64,000 nt of DNA, from contig CANFQX010000013.1 in assembly GCA_947449255.1 (NCBI GenBank), forward strand, positions 1-64,000, in the 5' to 3' direction. Position numbers and translations under genes: made by a program. The DNA comes from Pseudobdellovibrionaceae bacterium. Its GTDB lineage: Bacteria > Bdellovibrionota > Bdellovibrionia > Bdellovibrionales > Bdellovibrionaceae. Shown here in pieces: positions 7,937 through 15,589 of this stretch; within the stretch, counting starts at the first letter, position 1; every line of letters starts with the position of its first letter. The notes beneath the pieces are model-generated. The model searched no databases, was not told where the DNA came from, and worked only from the letters and a program-made list of their open reading frames with translations.

Positions 7937-7962
7937 AAAGGGAGATTGAGGAATCTCCCTTT
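7937..7962 (-). terminator. Hairpin terminator between the 8011 gene and amgK
   Basis: A perfect 11-bp stem (7937-7947 with 7952-7962) closes on a four-base loop, GAGG. On the minus strand it follows the stop of the 8011-8901 gene, with a pyrimidine tail (TTTCCTTT). On the plus strand the tail is a T6 run, although no plus-strand gene reads into it. Confidence 0.65.
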
Positions 7963-8010
7963 TTTAAGATTTTTTGAATCTCTGAACTCAAACACGAACA
8001 ATTTTCTAAA

Positions 8011-8901
8011 TTAGGCGTCAATAGGTCCATCTGAACTGAAGAAAAAGAGTTCTAAGACCTGCTTAAGCTCTTTATTCGAAAGGGGGGCGCGGTCCACATC
8101 AAATGAATTGGCCATGAACTTATCAGTCAGTATGTCTTTGAGCTTATTGCAAGAGTACAGCTCGTCTGCCTTTAATTTCGTCGTCGAAATAAAGAGGGGG
8201 ACATTGCCTTCCTGAATTTCGCTGGTGTAGTTCAGAAGCAGTTCTTGCTCTGAGGGGTTTAATGTTTCCACGTCTTCGATATAAATCGTCATACTGCCAA
8301 GTTTTGCAATATCAGCCACACAGTGCAGTTGATTTTTAATATCATTGAAAGGGACAAAGGCCCAATGGCCGCTCATTTCATGAATCATCAAAGCCACTTT
8401 TTTGTGGGTTTTTTCGCTGGAACCTTCAAGGTGAATGGCCCGGGCTGACAATGCTGAAATTTCAGAAGACTGACCTAAGTCGAGGTTAGAATAGCTCGAC
8501 TCAATGAAAGCTTCGCCTTGCCGTTCTTGTTTTGTTTCCCCAAATAAATAGACATTTTCTACGGACAATTCAGCCTTGTTGATCTCTTCAAGATTTGATT
8601 CTCTTTGAGTTAAATACCATCGATACAAGGCTGGCTCTAGAACCATTCGAATGAGCTGTGCGATACTCTGACTTTTTTCTGTATCCAAATCATCGGCAGA
8701 AGGGACAACGGCAGTTCCCAACAGAGAGCCATTCACTTTGATAGGAATGTGCAAGTCGCGACCTCGGACAAAGATATCTTTTTCGTTTTGTAGTTCTGAG
8801 GTGTTGAGCAATTGTCGAATTTGCAGATCTTTGCCATAGCGATTGGCAAGAATTTGTTTAAGTCGATCCATGAATGCAGTGTCTAATGTTGTGTTTTGCA
8901 C
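8011..8901 (-). CDS. Shortened sigma-54-activator-like protein without P-loop
   Basis: A 296-residue protein that looks like a degenerate relative of NtrC-type activators. The N-terminal 105 residues resemble a ligand-sensing module (DLHIPIKVNGSLLGTAVVP, then LIRMVLEPALYRWYL). The C-terminal half has the spacing of an AAA+ core: GSMTIYIEDVETLNPSEQELLLNY lines up with the Walker B/sensor region (GTxFLDEI...QxxLL), and VPLFISTTKL with the sensor I strand. I find no Walker A (GxxGxGKE), no GAFTGA loop and no Fis-type HTH. It should not hydrolyse ATP or open promoters, and might bind and modulate an active partner. The intact activator at 9163-10725 lies upstream on the same strand, separated by a terminator. 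This assignment is by eye and moderate. Confidence 0.6.
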   Translation of the reverse strand: MQNTTLDTAFMDRLKQILANRYGKDLQIRQLLNTSELQNEKDIFVRGRDLHIPIKVNGSLLGTAVVPSADDLDTEKSQSIAQLIRMVLEPALYRWYLTQRESNLEEINKAELSVENVYLFGETKQERQGEAFIESSYSNLDLGQSSEISALSARAIHLEGSSEKTHKKVALMIHEMSGHWAFVPFNDIKNQLHCVADIAKLGSMTIYIEDVETLNPSEQELLLNYTSEIQEGNVPLFISTTKLKADELYSCNKLKDILTDKFMANSFDVDRAPLSNKELKQVLELFFFSSDGPIDA

Positions 8902-8945
8902 TTGTTACGTTCCTTTGTATCCTCTAGCGAGCCCATTGCAGATGA

Positions 8946-8993
8946 CTTATAAGCTGCCCTATAAGTTGTCCTATGAGATGCCTTATACAAAGA
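8946..8993. repeat. Degenerate 12-bp tandem repeat, four units
   Basis: Four consecutive 12-mers: CTTATAAGCTGC, CCTATAAGTTGT, CCTATGAGATGC and CTTATACAAAGA. A related CCTTATGAG follows at 9004. The array lies directly upstream of the start of the minus-strand gene at 8011-8901, in its presumed promoter region. It could be a set of protein-binding sites or a slippage product. Confidence 0.6.
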
Positions 8994-9058
8994 TGATGCC
9001 AGGCCTTATGAGTTTCAGAGAAGCTGTTATTAATTAGGTATTTAGGTGCTTAAGCTGT

Positions 9059-9094
9059 AAAAAAAAAGGACATCGGATTTTATGCCCGATGCCC
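9059..9094 (-). terminator. Rho-independent terminator of the sigma-54 activator gene
   Basis: On the minus strand, GGGCATCGG (9086-9094) pairs with CCGATGTCC (9068-9076), a 9-bp stem with one G-U pair and a 9-base loop. A run of nine Ts follows (9067-9059). It lies about 70 bp past the activator's stop codon. Confidence 0.85.
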
Positions 9095-9162
9095 TCTAAG
9101 TTTAATTCAATCAAGAAATTAATTCAATTTAAGTGCGCTTTTTTGCCACTCTTGAACGACAA

Positions 9163-10725
9163 TTAGCGGACTATTTTTCTCTTATCTAGTCCATATTTTT
9201 CAACCTTCATAATCAGACCAGCGCGGCTGATACCCAGCTCCTTGGCAAGCTTTGACTTGTTCCAACCGGTGCGACGAAGTCCTTCGCGGATCATTTCTCG
9301 TTCGAGGTCTTCTAAGGCATCTTTCAACTTTCCGTGAATGCGGGCGCCCTGAACCTTATTTTTTTCGCTTGTTTCCAAGATTTTTGGAGAGAGCAACTCA
9401 GGCATCAACTTGTGCTCGTCGCCGGAAAGAACAACAAGGCGTTCAATTTCATTTTGCAATTCACGGACATTTCCTGGCCATGGATAATCATAAAGTTTCT
9501 CTAAAGCACGCTTCATCAACATGCGCTTAGTTCCACCCTGAGTTTCATGAATTTTATTTAAAAAGAAGTCAGTTAAGAATGGAATGTCTTCTTTTCGCTC
9601 TCTGAGTGGGGGAACGCGAATGTTGATGACGTTGAGGCGATAATACAAGTCCTCTCGGAAAGTTCCTTGTTCAACCATTTCTTTGAGATTTCTATTTGTC
9701 GCGGCAACGATTCTGACGTCCACTTTTCTGTTCTCTGTCGCTCCCACAGGCATGAAGGTGCCCTCTTGCAGAACACGAAGCAGCTTAACCTGCATTTGCG
9801 GGGAAGTGTCGCCGATCTCATCCAGAAAGAAAGTTCCTTTATCAGCCATCTCAAACAGACCTTTTTTGTCCTTCATGGCGCCCGTGAAGGAGCCTTTGAT
9901 GTGTCCAAAAAGTTCGGTCTCTAAAAGATTGTCATTAAAAGCAGAACAGTTCTGAATAACAAAGGGTTTGTCTTTGCGGTGTGAATTGTAGTGAATTGAT
10001 TTTGCAATCAATTCCTTTCCAGTTCCATTTTCACCTTGAATCAGGACTGTAGAGTCAGCGCCCTTAATTTTATCCATCAAAGCATACAGGGATTGCATTG
10101 GTTTGGATTTGCCAATCATATTGTCATATTTGAAGCGATTGCCGAGTTCTTTGTTGAGCTCTTTGATTCTCTCTTCACGATTAGAAATTTCTAAATGAAG
10201 AACTAGGATTTCTTGAGCCATCAAATTGCAAATTTCTACGAAATGATTGCACTCTTGATCATCGATGTATTTTAGTTTTGGAATCGCTTTTTCGAGGGCA
10301 GCAGAAGGTATTCCAATTTCTGTCATACGGCTGCGAAAGTCAGGCAATCGGTTGCTAATATCTTGATCGCGGAAAAAGCCCATCGCTAAAACAGATCCCA
10401 CGCAATCGCTGCCGATCATGATTGGGAAAACCCCAGCATCAAATCCAGCAAAGGACCACTTTGTGATCAAGAAGCTGTTTTGAGTTGTGCGAAGTTCGTT
10501 CAACGATTGTGTGACGAATTCAGCAGCGCTATTTTGGCCAATTTCCTTTGAAAAGATATTGGTGATGGCGGGGTTGTTGAATCCTGGTTTCTCAGAATCA
10601 AAACCTTTTATTTTGCCTCGGTCATCAGTAAAAACAACATCGATATTCCACCAAGCATTGAGAATTTGTTTAAGTTTTTTAATGACGTGAATATGCTCAA
10701 ATTCGTCCCAATTAATCGTGTTCAT
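9163..10725 (-). CDS. Sigma-54-dependent activator with PocR-like sensor domain
   Basis: A 520-residue enhancer-binding protein. Residues 1-175 resemble a PocR-type ligand sensor (FDAGVFPIMIGSDCVGSVLAMGFF, then IPKLKYIDDQECNHFVEICNLMAQEI). A short coiled linker follows. The AAA+ core then shows Walker A GENGTGKE (about 231), Walker B FFLDEIGD (about 297) and the arginine-finger region FREDLYYRLNV. A Fis-type HTH ends the protein (KSKLAKELGISRAGLIMKVEKYGL). The sigma-54 contact loop reads GSFTGA instead of the usual GAFTGA (about residue 277). No receiver domain is present, so the input is probably a small molecule and not a histidine kinase. GGGG sits about 9 bases before the ATG. The target genes cannot be told from the window. 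Confidence 0.9.
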   Translation of the reverse strand: MNTINWDEFEHIHVIKKLKQILNAWWNIDVVFTDDRGKIKGFDSEKPGFNNPAITNIFSKEIGQNSAAEFVTQSLNELRTTQNSFLITKWSFAGFDAGVFPIMIGSDCVGSVLAMGFFRDQDISNRLPDFRSRMTEIGIPSAALEKAIPKLKYIDDQECNHFVEICNLMAQEILVLHLEISNREERIKELNKELGNRFKYDNMIGKSKPMQSLYALMDKIKGADSTVLIQGENGTGKELIAKSIHYNSHRKDKPFVIQNCSAFNDNLLETELFGHIKGSFTGAMKDKKGLFEMADKGTFFLDEIGDTSPQMQVKLLRVLQEGTFMPVGATENRKVDVRIVAATNRNLKEMVEQGTFREDLYYRLNVINIRVPPLRERKEDIPFLTDFFLNKIHETQGGTKRMLMKRALEKLYDYPWPGNVRELQNEIERLVVLSGDEHKLMPELLSPKILETSEKNKVQGARIHGKLKDALEDLEREMIREGLRRTGWNKSKLAKELGISRAGLIMKVEKYGLDKRKIVR

Positions 10726-10881
10726 ACCTTAAGTCCCCTTGGTCCTTGCTCATGCGAATCCTTCGCTTAGCAAAATTTATTTTAAAAAAGTGTCGATTCT
10801 TTCATCGTCAATTCTTTAGACAAACTTGAGGGCTTGCTGAAAAAACTTGCATTTCAGGACTTTGGGCTGGGCGTGTGGTGC

Positions 10882-12600
10882 CTAACTTTGCTGCAGACTG
10901 TGAAAGCTAAAATATTCACCTTCATTTTTAAGCAGAGATTGATGAGTGCCAATTTCTATAATTTCACCATTTTTTAAAACTACAATTTTGTCTGCCTTCT
11001 GGATCGTAGACAAACGATGAGCAATGACCAAGGCCGTTCGGCCTTCCATCAAATGGTCTAAACCCTTTTGGACTTCGATTTCACTGGCCGTATCCAAAGC
11101 GCTAGTGGCTTCATCCAGTATCAGCAAGGGAGCATCCTTAAACATTGCTCGCGCAATGCTGATCCGCTGTTTCTCGCCACCAGATAAAAGGTTTCCCCTA
11201 TCACCAACACGACTGTCATAGCCATGGGGCATCTTTAAAATAAAATTATGAGCATTGGCAAGCATGGCCATTTTTTGTGCATCCGATTTAGGTCGGTTGC
11301 GATTGCCTGCCGCGATATTGTTTTCAATAGTGTCGCTGAAAAGAAAAACATCTTGAGTGACCAGAGCAATATTTTGGCGCAATTCGCCGAGTTCAATGTC
11401 TTTGATATTCACATCATCAAAAAAGATATCCCCCGAGGTCGCATCAAAAAATCGTTCTAATAAATTCACGATGGTCGATTTGCCACTGCCACTAGCCCCG
11501 ACCAAGGCTACCATTTCGCCTCGATTGATTTCTAGATTTACATTTTTTAGAATCATTTCTCTGCCATAGCTGAAGGATACATTTTTATAAATAATTTTTT
11601 TCCAATGAGTAGGAAAGGCTTTGTTGAGCTTGCTCAGGGGGACTTCATTAGGATCGTCAAGGACTTCGAAAATTCGGCCACCGACAGCCACGATATTTTG
11701 AATGCGGACATAGGCCTCTTGAAATCTTTTAATAGGCTGATTTAACATCAATAACGATGCGATAAATCCAACAAAGGTTCCAGGTGTGGCTCGTCCTTGC
11801 TTAACTTCCCATGTTTCGTACAAGATCACGGACATCACAATGGCAGAGGCAAAAATCTCTGTCACGGGTCCCATCACCTCGGATCTTGCGTGGACAAGCT
11901 TACGTGTGGCTAAATACTCTTTAGATTCATCGATCAAACGGTCCGACATCGTTTTTTCAAGATTGAAGGATTGAATGATGCGAACTCCATCAATGCTTTC
12001 TTTTATTGTCGAGGTCATTTTTTGCAAATAAGTCTGTCCAAGCGGAGTGTATTTGCGCAAACTTCGTGAAATGGATTTCAGGAACACGCCGATGATTGGT
12101 GCGATGACTAAAACTGCAAGTGTCAACTTCCAGTCGATGACTAGCAAATTGGAAAGCAGAAAAATAAAAAGCAAAGGATGCAAAAATACATCCGCAACCA
12201 TGCGCAGTCCATCTTGAATGGCGCCAATATCATTCAGAATTAAACTGATCAAACCACCTGAGCCTGTGTTGTAGGTGTTATGGAAAGTTAAATTTAAGCG
12301 CATAAATTTTTGTTGCAGTTTTTGCCTTAAGCCTTGAGTTATACTTTCGGCCACATAATTCATCAAATAAATATGAAAATACCTAGCAATTCCCGCGACG
12401 ATCGCAAAGCCCATGGCCCAGGGGACCAAAGTTACAACAACGTCAAATTCCGCTTTAGCCAGATTATCGAAGAGGGGTTTGATCAACAAAGCCATTCGCG
12501 CAGAAGCAATCGAATGAATAATTCCGGCTACGGCTACGATGATAACAAGTTTTTTATGGGGTTTGGCTTCTCGAAGAATTCTTTTAATTTCAATTAACAT
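10882..12600 (-). CDS. msbA: ABC exporter, MsbA-like (lipid A flippase type)
   Basis: A 572-residue half-transporter with an N-terminal six-helix membrane domain (about residues 1-320) and a C-terminal nucleotide-binding domain. The ATPase motifs are complete: Walker A GASGSGKST, Q-loop VTQDVFLFSDT, signature LSGGEKQRISIARA, Walker B LLILDEATSALD and the H-loop IAHRLSTIQ. Homodimeric exporters of this type flip lipid A-core across the inner membrane; a multidrug or other lipid substrate is the alternative. It follows uvrA on the same strand with a 49-bp gap, so it is probably the last gene of a mrcA-uvrA-msbA unit. No strong ribosome-binding site precedes the ATG. Confidence 0.85.
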   Translation of the reverse strand: MLIEIKRILREAKPHKKLVIIVAVAGIIHSIASARMALLIKPLFDNLAKAEFDVVVTLVPWAMGFAIVAGIARYFHIYLMNYVAESITQGLRQKLQQKFMRLNLTFHNTYNTGSGGLISLILNDIGAIQDGLRMVADVFLHPLLFIFLLSNLLVIDWKLTLAVLVIAPIIGVFLKSISRSLRKYTPLGQTYLQKMTSTIKESIDGVRIIQSFNLEKTMSDRLIDESKEYLATRKLVHARSEVMGPVTEIFASAIVMSVILYETWEVKQGRATPGTFVGFIASLLMLNQPIKRFQEAYVRIQNIVAVGGRIFEVLDDPNEVPLSKLNKAFPTHWKKIIYKNVSFSYGREMILKNVNLEINRGEMVALVGASGSGKSTIVNLLERFFDATSGDIFFDDVNIKDIELGELRQNIALVTQDVFLFSDTIENNIAAGNRNRPKSDAQKMAMLANAHNFILKMPHGYDSRVGDRGNLLSGGEKQRISIARAMFKDAPLLILDEATSALDTASEIEVQKGLDHLMEGRTALVIAHRLSTIQKADKIVVLKNGEIIEIGTHQSLLKNEGEYFSFHSLQQS

Positions 12601-12649
12601 TTTTAATTACCACTGTAGGTTTTCTTTTGAATTCTAGGCAATGAATTTC

Positions 12650-15589
12650 CTATGCATTGAATTCAAGATAGCGTTTTAAATACTGTCCAGTCAGGCTCTT
12701 TTTGGCTTTCATGATATCGGCTGGTGAACCCTGTGCGACAATAGCTCCGCCTTTTTCACCTGCTTCAGGTCCTAGGTCAATAATATAATCTGAACAGCGG
12801 ATCACATCTAAGTTATGTTCAACAACGACCACACTGCCACCAGCATCAATCAGTTTATTGAGGACCTTCATTAATAAGTCCACCTCGCGAAAATGCAGTC
12901 CTGTCGTCGGCTCATCCAAAATATAGAGCGTGGATTTTTGATGAACTTGAGAAAGTTCTTTCGCAATTTTTAGACGCTGTGATTCCCCACCACTGAGTGA
13001 ACTTGCGGGTTGTCCCAGTTGCAGATAATCCAGGCCCACTTCTTTTAAAACACTCAAAGGTTTACGAATATTCGGGTGAGCTACAAAAAAATTCATCGCT
13101 TCAGAAACTGTCATCGAAAGGATTTCGTGAATATTTTTATCTTTATATTTGATCTCAAGAATCTCAGAGCGATATTTTTTGGTGTCGCAGACATCACAAG
13201 GGATAATCACATTGTCCATGAACATCATATCGATTTCTTCAAAACCAGTTCCCTTGCAGGCAGGACACCTTCCCCCATCGACATTCAAACTGAATGTTCC
13301 AGGTGTGTAGCCGCGACTTTTTGCTTCCGGCAGACTGGACATGATTGTGCGAACAGCATCAAAGGCCTTCAAGTAGGTCACGGGCGAGCTTCTTGAAGAC
13401 TGCCCAATCGGAGATTGATCAATCAAAAGGACGTTTTTAATATGCTCAGCACCCTCAAGTCCGGCATATTCCTGTGCTGGCATAAATTCAATATCTAGAG
13501 CTCGCGCTAAGGCAGGATACAATGTTTTTGAAATCAAAGTCGATTTCCCAGAGCCACTGACCCCGGTGATCGTGATCAGCCTGTTGAGCGGTATAATAAG
13601 ATCGACATTTTTGAGGTTGTGCCCCTTGGCACCTTTAAGTTCTATCTTTATTTTATAGGCTTCAACATCCACAGGTCTTGCAACACGAATGTTTTCAGAC
13701 TTTTTATTTGAAACCAAAAAAGGCACGGTGTTTGAGTTTTCAAACCTATAAAAATCTTGAGTTGTGCCAGAAAAAACGACTTCTCCACCGAGATATCCAG
13801 ATCCAGGTCCCATTTCAATAATGTACTCACTGGATTTGATCACGTCTTGATCATGCTCAACGATGACGACAGTGTTTCCAAGGTCTTTGAGATCTTTCAA
13901 AATTGAGATTAAACGATCGTTGTCTCGTGGATGCAAGCCGACTGTTGGCTCATCAAGCACGTAAAGAGCTTGCGACAGGCCCATTCCCAATTGATTGGCT
14001 AAGATGAGTCTTTGGTATTCTCCACCGGATAAGGTCCTTGTCTCTCGATCCAAAGACAAATAGGTGACACCGACCCGCAACAGAAATTCAAGACGTGCAC
14101 TGATTTGTTTTAAAATTTCTGAGGCCACTTCCATTTGATAAGCAGAAAGCTCTAAGGTTTTAAAAAACTGATTCAGATCTTCAATGGTCATGGCCGACAA
14201 CTGATTTATATTGTGACTTGCGATAAGCACATGATGGGCCTCTTCGCGAAGGCGAGCCCCCTTGCAGGCCGGACAAAGAAATGGACTGCGAAAGCGCGAA
14301 ATAAAGACGCGAACGTGCATTTTATATTTTATTTGTTCTAAGTATTCAAACAGACCACGAACCCCAAAAAATTCCTTGGTGCCGTTCCAAATAAGATCCC
14401 GATGCTCCTGCGGAAGTTCACTCCAAGGAGAATGCATGTCTATCTTCGCTTTTTTGCAATAGGACACCAACTGCTTTTTTTCATGGGCAGCACTTGGCAT
14501 TGTGAAAGGAGAAAGTGCTCCTTCTGCCAAACTCTTATTTGGATCTGGGATAACTTTTGCTTGATCCAGTTCAAGAATATTTCCAAAACCTTTGCAGGTT
14601 GGGCAGGCCCCCACAGGTGAGTTAAAACTGAACAGGCGAGAGCTCAACAGTGGGGGAGTGTATCCACACACTGGACATGAGGACTCTTCGCTGACCTGCA
14701 GACGCTCACCCTCTGTTGTTAAAACTGTCGCTTTGCGCGTGATTAAGTTTGTATTGAATTTGGTACTGGCTTCATAAGCCTGGGTCAATGAGTCGGCAAG
14801 CCTTCCTCGTTCATCCTCATTGAAGCTCATGCGATCAATGACTAAATAGAAAGTTTCAGAGGGAAGACCTTTTTTAATCGCAGCAGCATCACTGATTTCA
14901 ACCACAGTGCCTAGTTCTTCATTGGTGATGCCACCCTTGAATGTATGAATGGATTGAACAGGCTTGGTGTCAACTTTGGTTTTTCCCTTAGCAGCTTTTT
15001 TGGAAGCTTTTTTGCCGCTAAGAGCAACTTCGTTTTCATTCACTTTGGGGATATAAATTCTTAAAAAACCGTCTTGCAAGAAAAGAGAGTGAAGTTTTTT
15101 TCCCTCAGCCACTCGGCCTTCGGCGTTGATCTCAACTAAAATATAGCCTCGTTTTAAATTGAAACTCTTGATTACTTTTTCAGTGGCTTCGGTGACGCTT
15201 TCTTTTTCAGTGGGACATTGGTGCGTTGGGCAATAGGATTTGCCAATTTTTTCATAGAGCAAGCGCAGGTAATCAATAATTTCAGTCGTTGTGCCCACTG
15301 TAGATCTTGAACTCTTCACGGTATTTTTTTGTTCAATGGAAATAGCAGGAGGAATATTGCTGATGCCCTCAATGTCGGGCTTTGGCGCTTTATTTAAAAA
15401 CTGTCTGGCATAATTTGACATGCTCTCAATAAAGCGACGTTGTCCCTCTGCAAATAGAGTTTCAAAGGCCAGGGAGGACTTCCCTGATCCACTCGGGCCA
15501 CAAATCACTGTCATCGATCCGACAGGGATTTTAACCTCGATGTTTTTAAGATTGTTTTGGTTCACCCCCCAGAGGTGAATTTCTTTCAT
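12650..15589 (-). CDS. uvrA: UvrABC excinuclease subunit A
   Basis: UvrA is the damage-recognising ATPase of nucleotide excision repair. The 979-residue product has both ABC modules: Walker A GPSGSGKS (residues 31-38) and a second GVSGSGKST near 675. Both LSGGE signatures are present (TLSGGEYQRL, SLSGGESQRL), as are both Walker B motifs (YVLDEPTVGLHPRD, YILDEPTTGLHFRE). Two CxxC...CxxC zinc modules are intact (CPVC/CPTC and CPAC/CDVC). It is about 40 residues longer than E. coli UvrA; part of the excess is a lysine-rich insert near residue 195 (GKKASKKAAKGKTK). The start overlaps the stop of mrcA (ATGA), an unusual coupling of DNA repair to cell-wall synthesis. Confidence 0.97.
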   Translation of the reverse strand: MKEIHLWGVNQNNLKNIEVKIPVGSMTVICGPSGSGKSSLAFETLFAEGQRRFIESMSNYARQFLNKAPKPDIEGISNIPPAISIEQKNTVKSSRSTVGTTTEIIDYLRLLYEKIGKSYCPTHQCPTEKESVTEATEKVIKSFNLKRGYILVEINAEGRVAEGKKLHSLFLQDGFLRIYIPKVNENEVALSGKKASKKAAKGKTKVDTKPVQSIHTFKGGITNEELGTVVEISDAAAIKKGLPSETFYLVIDRMSFNEDERGRLADSLTQAYEASTKFNTNLITRKATVLTTEGERLQVSEESSCPVCGYTPPLLSSRLFSFNSPVGACPTCKGFGNILELDQAKVIPDPNKSLAEGALSPFTMPSAAHEKKQLVSYCKKAKIDMHSPWSELPQEHRDLIWNGTKEFFGVRGLFEYLEQIKYKMHVRVFISRFRSPFLCPACKGARLREEAHHVLIASHNINQLSAMTIEDLNQFFKTLELSAYQMEVASEILKQISARLEFLLRVGVTYLSLDRETRTLSGGEYQRLILANQLGMGLSQALYVLDEPTVGLHPRDNDRLISILKDLKDLGNTVVIVEHDQDVIKSSEYIIEMGPGSGYLGGEVVFSGTTQDFYRFENSNTVPFLVSNKKSENIRVARPVDVEAYKIKIELKGAKGHNLKNVDLIIPLNRLITITGVSGSGKSTLISKTLYPALARALDIEFMPAQEYAGLEGAEHIKNVLLIDQSPIGQSSRSSPVTYLKAFDAVRTIMSSLPEAKSRGYTPGTFSLNVDGGRCPACKGTGFEEIDMMFMDNVIIPCDVCDTKKYRSEILEIKYKDKNIHEILSMTVSEAMNFFVAHPNIRKPLSVLKEVGLDYLQLGQPASSLSGGESQRLKIAKELSQVHQKSTLYILDEPTTGLHFREVDLLMKVLNKLIDAGGSVVVVEHNLDVIRCSDYIIDLGPEAGEKGGAIVAQGSPADIMKAKKSLTGQYLKRYLEFNA

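Noticed and set aside
9135-9160. Sigma-54 promoter (GG-N10-GC) on the minus strand before the 8011 gene
   Set aside because: The best candidate has 9 bases between GG and GC and lies upstream of the terminator of the other gene.
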